Shown here: one piece after another, positions 61,795 through 64,000 of the stretch
Numbering within the stretch: the stretch's first letter is position 1
How the letters are laid out: each line of letters starts with the position of its first letter
Assembly (NCBI GenBank): GCA_018436705.1
Contig: JAHDLA010000007.1
Coordinates: 186,001 to 250,000 of the forward strand
DNA length: 64,000 nt
Origin: Sedimentibacter sp.
GTDB lineage: Bacteria; Bacillota; Clostridia; Tissierellales; Sedimentibacteraceae
Direction of reading: 5' to 3'
Program-made: the position numbers and the translations under genes
Notes under the pieces: model-generated
Database searches by the model: none
What the model was told of the DNA's origin: nothing
What the model saw: the letters and a program-made list of their open reading frames with translations, nothing else

Positions 61795-62397
61795 TCAAAG
61801 TATTTTTTGAATCCATTCCAATTCAAGGCACCAAAATCCTGCTTGCATATCAGGAAACAGCAAATCTCCCTTCTCCTTGACAAGATTGTCATAGCGAAAC
61901 AAGTTATTCCAGCTTTTTATCAGTTCGCCTTTCAGCTGAGGATAAAACGGTGTAAGGAATACATTTCCTTCATAGTCCACCCCATGCTGAACAATCTTTT
62001 GATTATATGAATCCTCTTCTTGTTGATTTTTCCCTATGTATCGTAAATTTAAGCGCTTGTTCCAGTCAATCATTCTAAAAAACACTGCCTTTTCCACAGG
62101 GACATGAAGCTGTAAAACTTGACACCCACTATGCTTCTCAATATATTTCGGATCGCCATATCCCCAAACAGCCGACTCTGCTTCAACAGGTCTTGGAACA
62201 ATTTTCTCAGCATTTGATACATACCATTTATAAGCATCAACAAATGTCGTGGCAACTTCACCGTACTTTTCTTTAATAAATTTCATTTTTGAAGTATGAT
62301 ATCCATTTTTTTTCAATTGTTTTAAAACGTTTTCGGTTTGTATACTATAAAGAGTTACTTTTCTATCTTTATTATCCATTCTTTTTTCAACTCCCAT
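61795..62397 (-). CDS. DUF3841 family protein (copy 2)
   Basis: A 200-residue cytosolic protein: VTLYSIQTENVLKQLKKNGYHT, FVDAYKWYVSNAEKIVPRP, VWGYGDPKYIEKHSGCQVLQLHVP and FFRMIDWNKRLNLRYIG are the family pattern. Function unknown. The start may be six codons later (ATG after GGAG), and either start lies inside the end of the preceding paralogue (overlap 43 or 25 bases). Confidence 0.75.
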   Translation of the reverse strand: MGVEKRMDNKDRKVTLYSIQTENVLKQLKKNGYHTSKMKFIKEKYGEVATTFVDAYKWYVSNAEKIVPRPVEAESAVWGYGDPKYIEKHSGCQVLQLHVPVEKAVFFRMIDWNKRLNLRYIGKNQQEEDSYNQKIVQHGVDYEGNVFLTPFYPQLKGELIKSWNNLFRYDNLVKEKGDLLFPDMQAGFWCLELEWIQKIL

Positions 62398-62912
62398 AAT
62401 GTTCCCACCCGAACAGGGCTTAATGTAATACTTTCATCAAAAATCCTATCCCAGCTTTTTATAATTTTTTTCTTAATTATCGGAAAAAACGGAGACATAT
62501 ATGCTGAACAATCGTTTGTGCCGTAGTTGCTAAGCATCTTGTCGTGCTCTCTCTCATCAGCCCTGTCTTTTGGTATATAGCCATAATTTACAATTCGTCC
62601 CCATTTTTCAATATCTACTGTGATAAGATCTTCTTCATCCACTTCAATTTCCAACAATACATTTCCTTCACTGTTCGGTATTTTTTCGCTTTCCTTTAAA
62701 GATACCCAAATAGGATATTCCGCATCATCAGGCACAGGCGCAATTTCTTCAGCTGCCTTGCGATACCAATTATAAACATCAAAGTATAGCTGTGCGTGGT
62801 CCTCCATCTTCTGCTGTATGTATTCCCTTTTCACAATATAGCGTCCATTTTTGTCTAGATCATCTAAAATATTAGCATTTTGCTTCGTCCATACCCTCAC
62901 CTTGCTTCCCAT
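62355..62912 (-). CDS. DUF3841 family protein (copy 1)
   Basis: A 185-residue paralogue of the next gene: VRVWTKQNANILDDLDKNGRYI, YFDVYNWYRKAAEEIAPVPDDAEYPIWVS, ILLEIEVDEEDLITVDIEKWGRIVNYGYIP-like strands. GAAGGAGAATATAC sets the ATG, 26 codons inside the longest frame; the extra upstream residues form a hydrophobic stretch without a ribosome site. Function unknown. The two copies look like an old tandem duplication, since identity is low. Confidence 0.78.
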   Translation of the reverse strand: MGSKVRVWTKQNANILDDLDKNGRYIVKREYIQQKMEDHAQLYFDVYNWYRKAAEEIAPVPDDAEYPIWVSLKESEKIPNSEGNVLLEIEVDEEDLITVDIEKWGRIVNYGYIPKDRADEREHDKMLSNYGTNDCSAYMSPFFPIIKKKIIKSWDRIFDESITLSPVRVGTLWELKKEWIIKIEK

Positions 62913-63087
62913 GTATATTCTCCTTCCAGCAACATTAATTGATATTATTATAACAAATAATAAAATAGGCGTCAATGATTCAAGGTACAACTATAATATT
63001 AAGAAATCCATAAAATCAATAATTATTTATGCATAAATTTAAAGTGTATTTAATATATTACTACAAAATGAAAGGAGTTATACATAT

Positions 63088-63552
63088 ATGAACAAAAAGA
63101 TTACAACTTTGCTTGTGAGCATTTTAATTCCTCTTGCAGTTGGTCAAATTTCTGCAATGCTTACACAAAACGGCTTATCCTCTTTTAGCCAAATCAATAT
63201 GCCTGCATTAATGCCGCCTTTTTTTATTTTCCCCATCGTTTGGACAATTTTATATATACTGATGGGCATATCATCATACATAGTCTTTGCTTCACATAGC
63301 CATTACAAAAAATCCGCACTACAGTGGTATTTTGTACAACTGTTTTTAAATTTTATGTGGTCCATAATTTTTTTCAATCTTCAAAATTACTTAGCTTCTT
63401 TTATTTTGCTACTAGTTCTTATAGCATGCATTATAATAATGATTGTACAGTTTTATAGAGTAAAGCCTATTGCAGCATACTTGCAAATACCTTACCTCCT
63501 ATGGTGTATATTTGCAGCATACTTAAATTTTCAAATTATAATATTGAATTAA
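63088..63552 (+). CDS. TspO/MBR family protein
   Basis: A 154-residue five-helix membrane protein. MPPFFIFPIVWTILYILMGISSY and QLFLNFMWSIIFF are the family's conserved blocks (PxxxFxxxWxxLYxxMGxxxY; NxxWSxxFF). TspO binds porphyrins and other tetrapyrroles. Given the FecBCD/nitrogenase-like operon nearby this may be relevant, but it is not part of that operon. GAAAGGAG precedes the ATG. Confidence 0.93.
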   Translation: MNKKITTLLVSILIPLAVGQISAMLTQNGLSSFSQINMPALMPPFFIFPIVWTILYILMGISSYIVFASHSHYKKSALQWYFVQLFLNFMWSIIFFNLQNYLASFILLLVLIACIIIMIVQFYRVKPIAAYLQIPYLLWCIFAAYLNFQIIILN

Positions 63553-63611
63553 TTATTCATCACATATTCTGCTAAAATATTAATGCATGGATATGCATAT
63601 TATAAACAGAC

Positions 63612-63654
63612 AAAAAGACTATGTTTCCACTTTAAAGGGTACTATAGTCTTTTT
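63612..63654. terminator. bidirectional terminator
   Basis: AAAAGACTAT pairs with ATAGTCTTTT between tspO and hydF, with T/A tracts on both sides. Confidence 0.8.
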
Positions 63655-63668
63655 ATCAATTAGCAATA

Positions 63669-64000
63669 TCACATATAACTATCAATATCAGGAAACATAG
63701 CTATACTTCGCTCTAATATTCCCTGCATGTATGCAATCAAAATTCCATAGTTTGTAAACGGAACCTTCATGTCCTCTGAGCATTTTTGGCGGTACTTCAT
63801 CTCCCTATCGTTAATCATACAACCTCCGCAGTGAACAACCAGCTTAAAGCTACTCAAATCGTCCGGAAATTCCGTTCCGGAAGTAAATTTAAAATCAATG
63901 TTTTTCTTGGTTCGGTTTTTAATCCACCGTGGTAATTTTACTGTACCAATGTCCTCACACTGCCTATGGTGTGTACACCCCTCTGAAATCAGAACTATAT
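63669..64000 (-). CDS. hydF: [FeFe]-hydrogenase maturation GTPase HydF (partial, C-terminal 110 residues)
   Basis: Only the C-terminal cluster-binding part is in the window; the GTPase domain lies beyond the right edge. It shows the HydF 4Fe-4S ligands: LISEGCTHHRQCEDIG (CxHH) and LVVHCGGCMINDREMKYR (HCxxC), plus LPRWIKNRTKK and VPFTNYGILIAYMQGILERS, all characteristic. HydF is the scaffold that assembles the 2Fe subcluster of the H-cluster with HydE and HydG. It shows that the host carries [FeFe]-hydrogenase maturation. Confidence 0.95.
   Translation of the reverse strand, partial: IVLISEGCTHHRQCEDIGTVKLPRWIKNRTKKNIDFKFTSGTEFPDDLSSFKLVVHCGGCMINDREMKYRQKCSEDMKVPFTNYGILIAYMQGILERSIAMFPDIDSYM

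Noticed and set aside
1..64000. CRISPR arrays, transposases, prophage genes, tRNA or rRNA genes
   Set aside because: None seen on either strand; short AT-rich palindromes such as GTTAATTAATTAAC recur but without array spacing or mobile-element genes.

Overview
The window is low-GC Gram-positive DNA, most likely from an anaerobic, amino-acid-fermenting clostridium-like Firmicute; a Sedimentibacter/Tissierellia-type host is a guess from gene content. Signs are strong AGGAGG ribosome sites, frequent TTG starts, a spore-coat-type protein, a T-box leader, glycyl-radical enzymology, a UGA-encoded selenoprotein, and the end of hydF ([FeFe]-hydrogenase maturation) at the right edge. I see no tRNA, rRNA, IS element, prophage or CRISPR array.

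Layout. 1-7.3 kb: glutathione peroxidase (cut by the left edge), an amidohydrolase, an alanine/glycine:cation symporter, an acidic SLH-domain surface protein, a B3/4-domain protein and a Q-rich coat-like protein. 7.5-8.9 kb: a Tat-exported selenoprotein of the C_GCAxxG_C_C redox family, with an in-frame UGA and a SECIS-like hairpin, next to a tatA gene, then a candidate small RNA. 8.9-14.9 kb: sfsA, DUF421/DUF4363, an EamA transporter, a small K+ channel, a GH18 protein and an AEC transporter. 14.9-20.3 kb: a BceRS-BceAB-type peptide-antibiotic sensing and detoxification module with uppP upstream. 20.6-32.6 kb: a hydroxyproline-peptide module: glycyl radical enzyme HypD and its activase, a divergent PAS/sigma-54 activator, an Opp peptide importer and an Xaa-Pro peptidase. 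Both outward promoters carry -24/-12 elements. 32.9-42.3 kb: a Y-family polymerase, MATE pump, cupin, NifX-like protein, YitT, DUF3298 protein, TPR-GGDEF protein, DUF3788 and a second B3/4 protein. 42.5-44.9 kb: ilvBN behind a T-box whose specifier reads as GUA (Val).

45.1-60.6 kb is the most unusual region. A SAM methyltransferase is co-transcribed with a complete peptide/nickel-type ABC importer, divergent from an ArsR regulator. Next to it an AraC regulator, a FecBCD-type iron/siderophore/tetrapyrrole importer, a NifH-like ATPase and two divergent nitrogenase component-1-like subunits form one tight operon. Four copies of a palindrome, GTTAGT-N4-RCTAAC (one degenerate at its first base), sit in the control regions of these two operons and suggest a shared regulon. 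No nifB/E/N/V genes are present, so this is not a nitrogen-fixing nitrogenase. I read it as an uncharacterised nitrogenase-like reductase tied to uptake of a metal complex, metallophore or tetrapyrrole.

60.6-64 kb holds a VOC protein, a DUF4352 lipoprotein, two overlapping DUF3841 paralogues, TspO and the 3' part of hydF.

All family calls come from reading motifs and from memory of the families; no database search was run.
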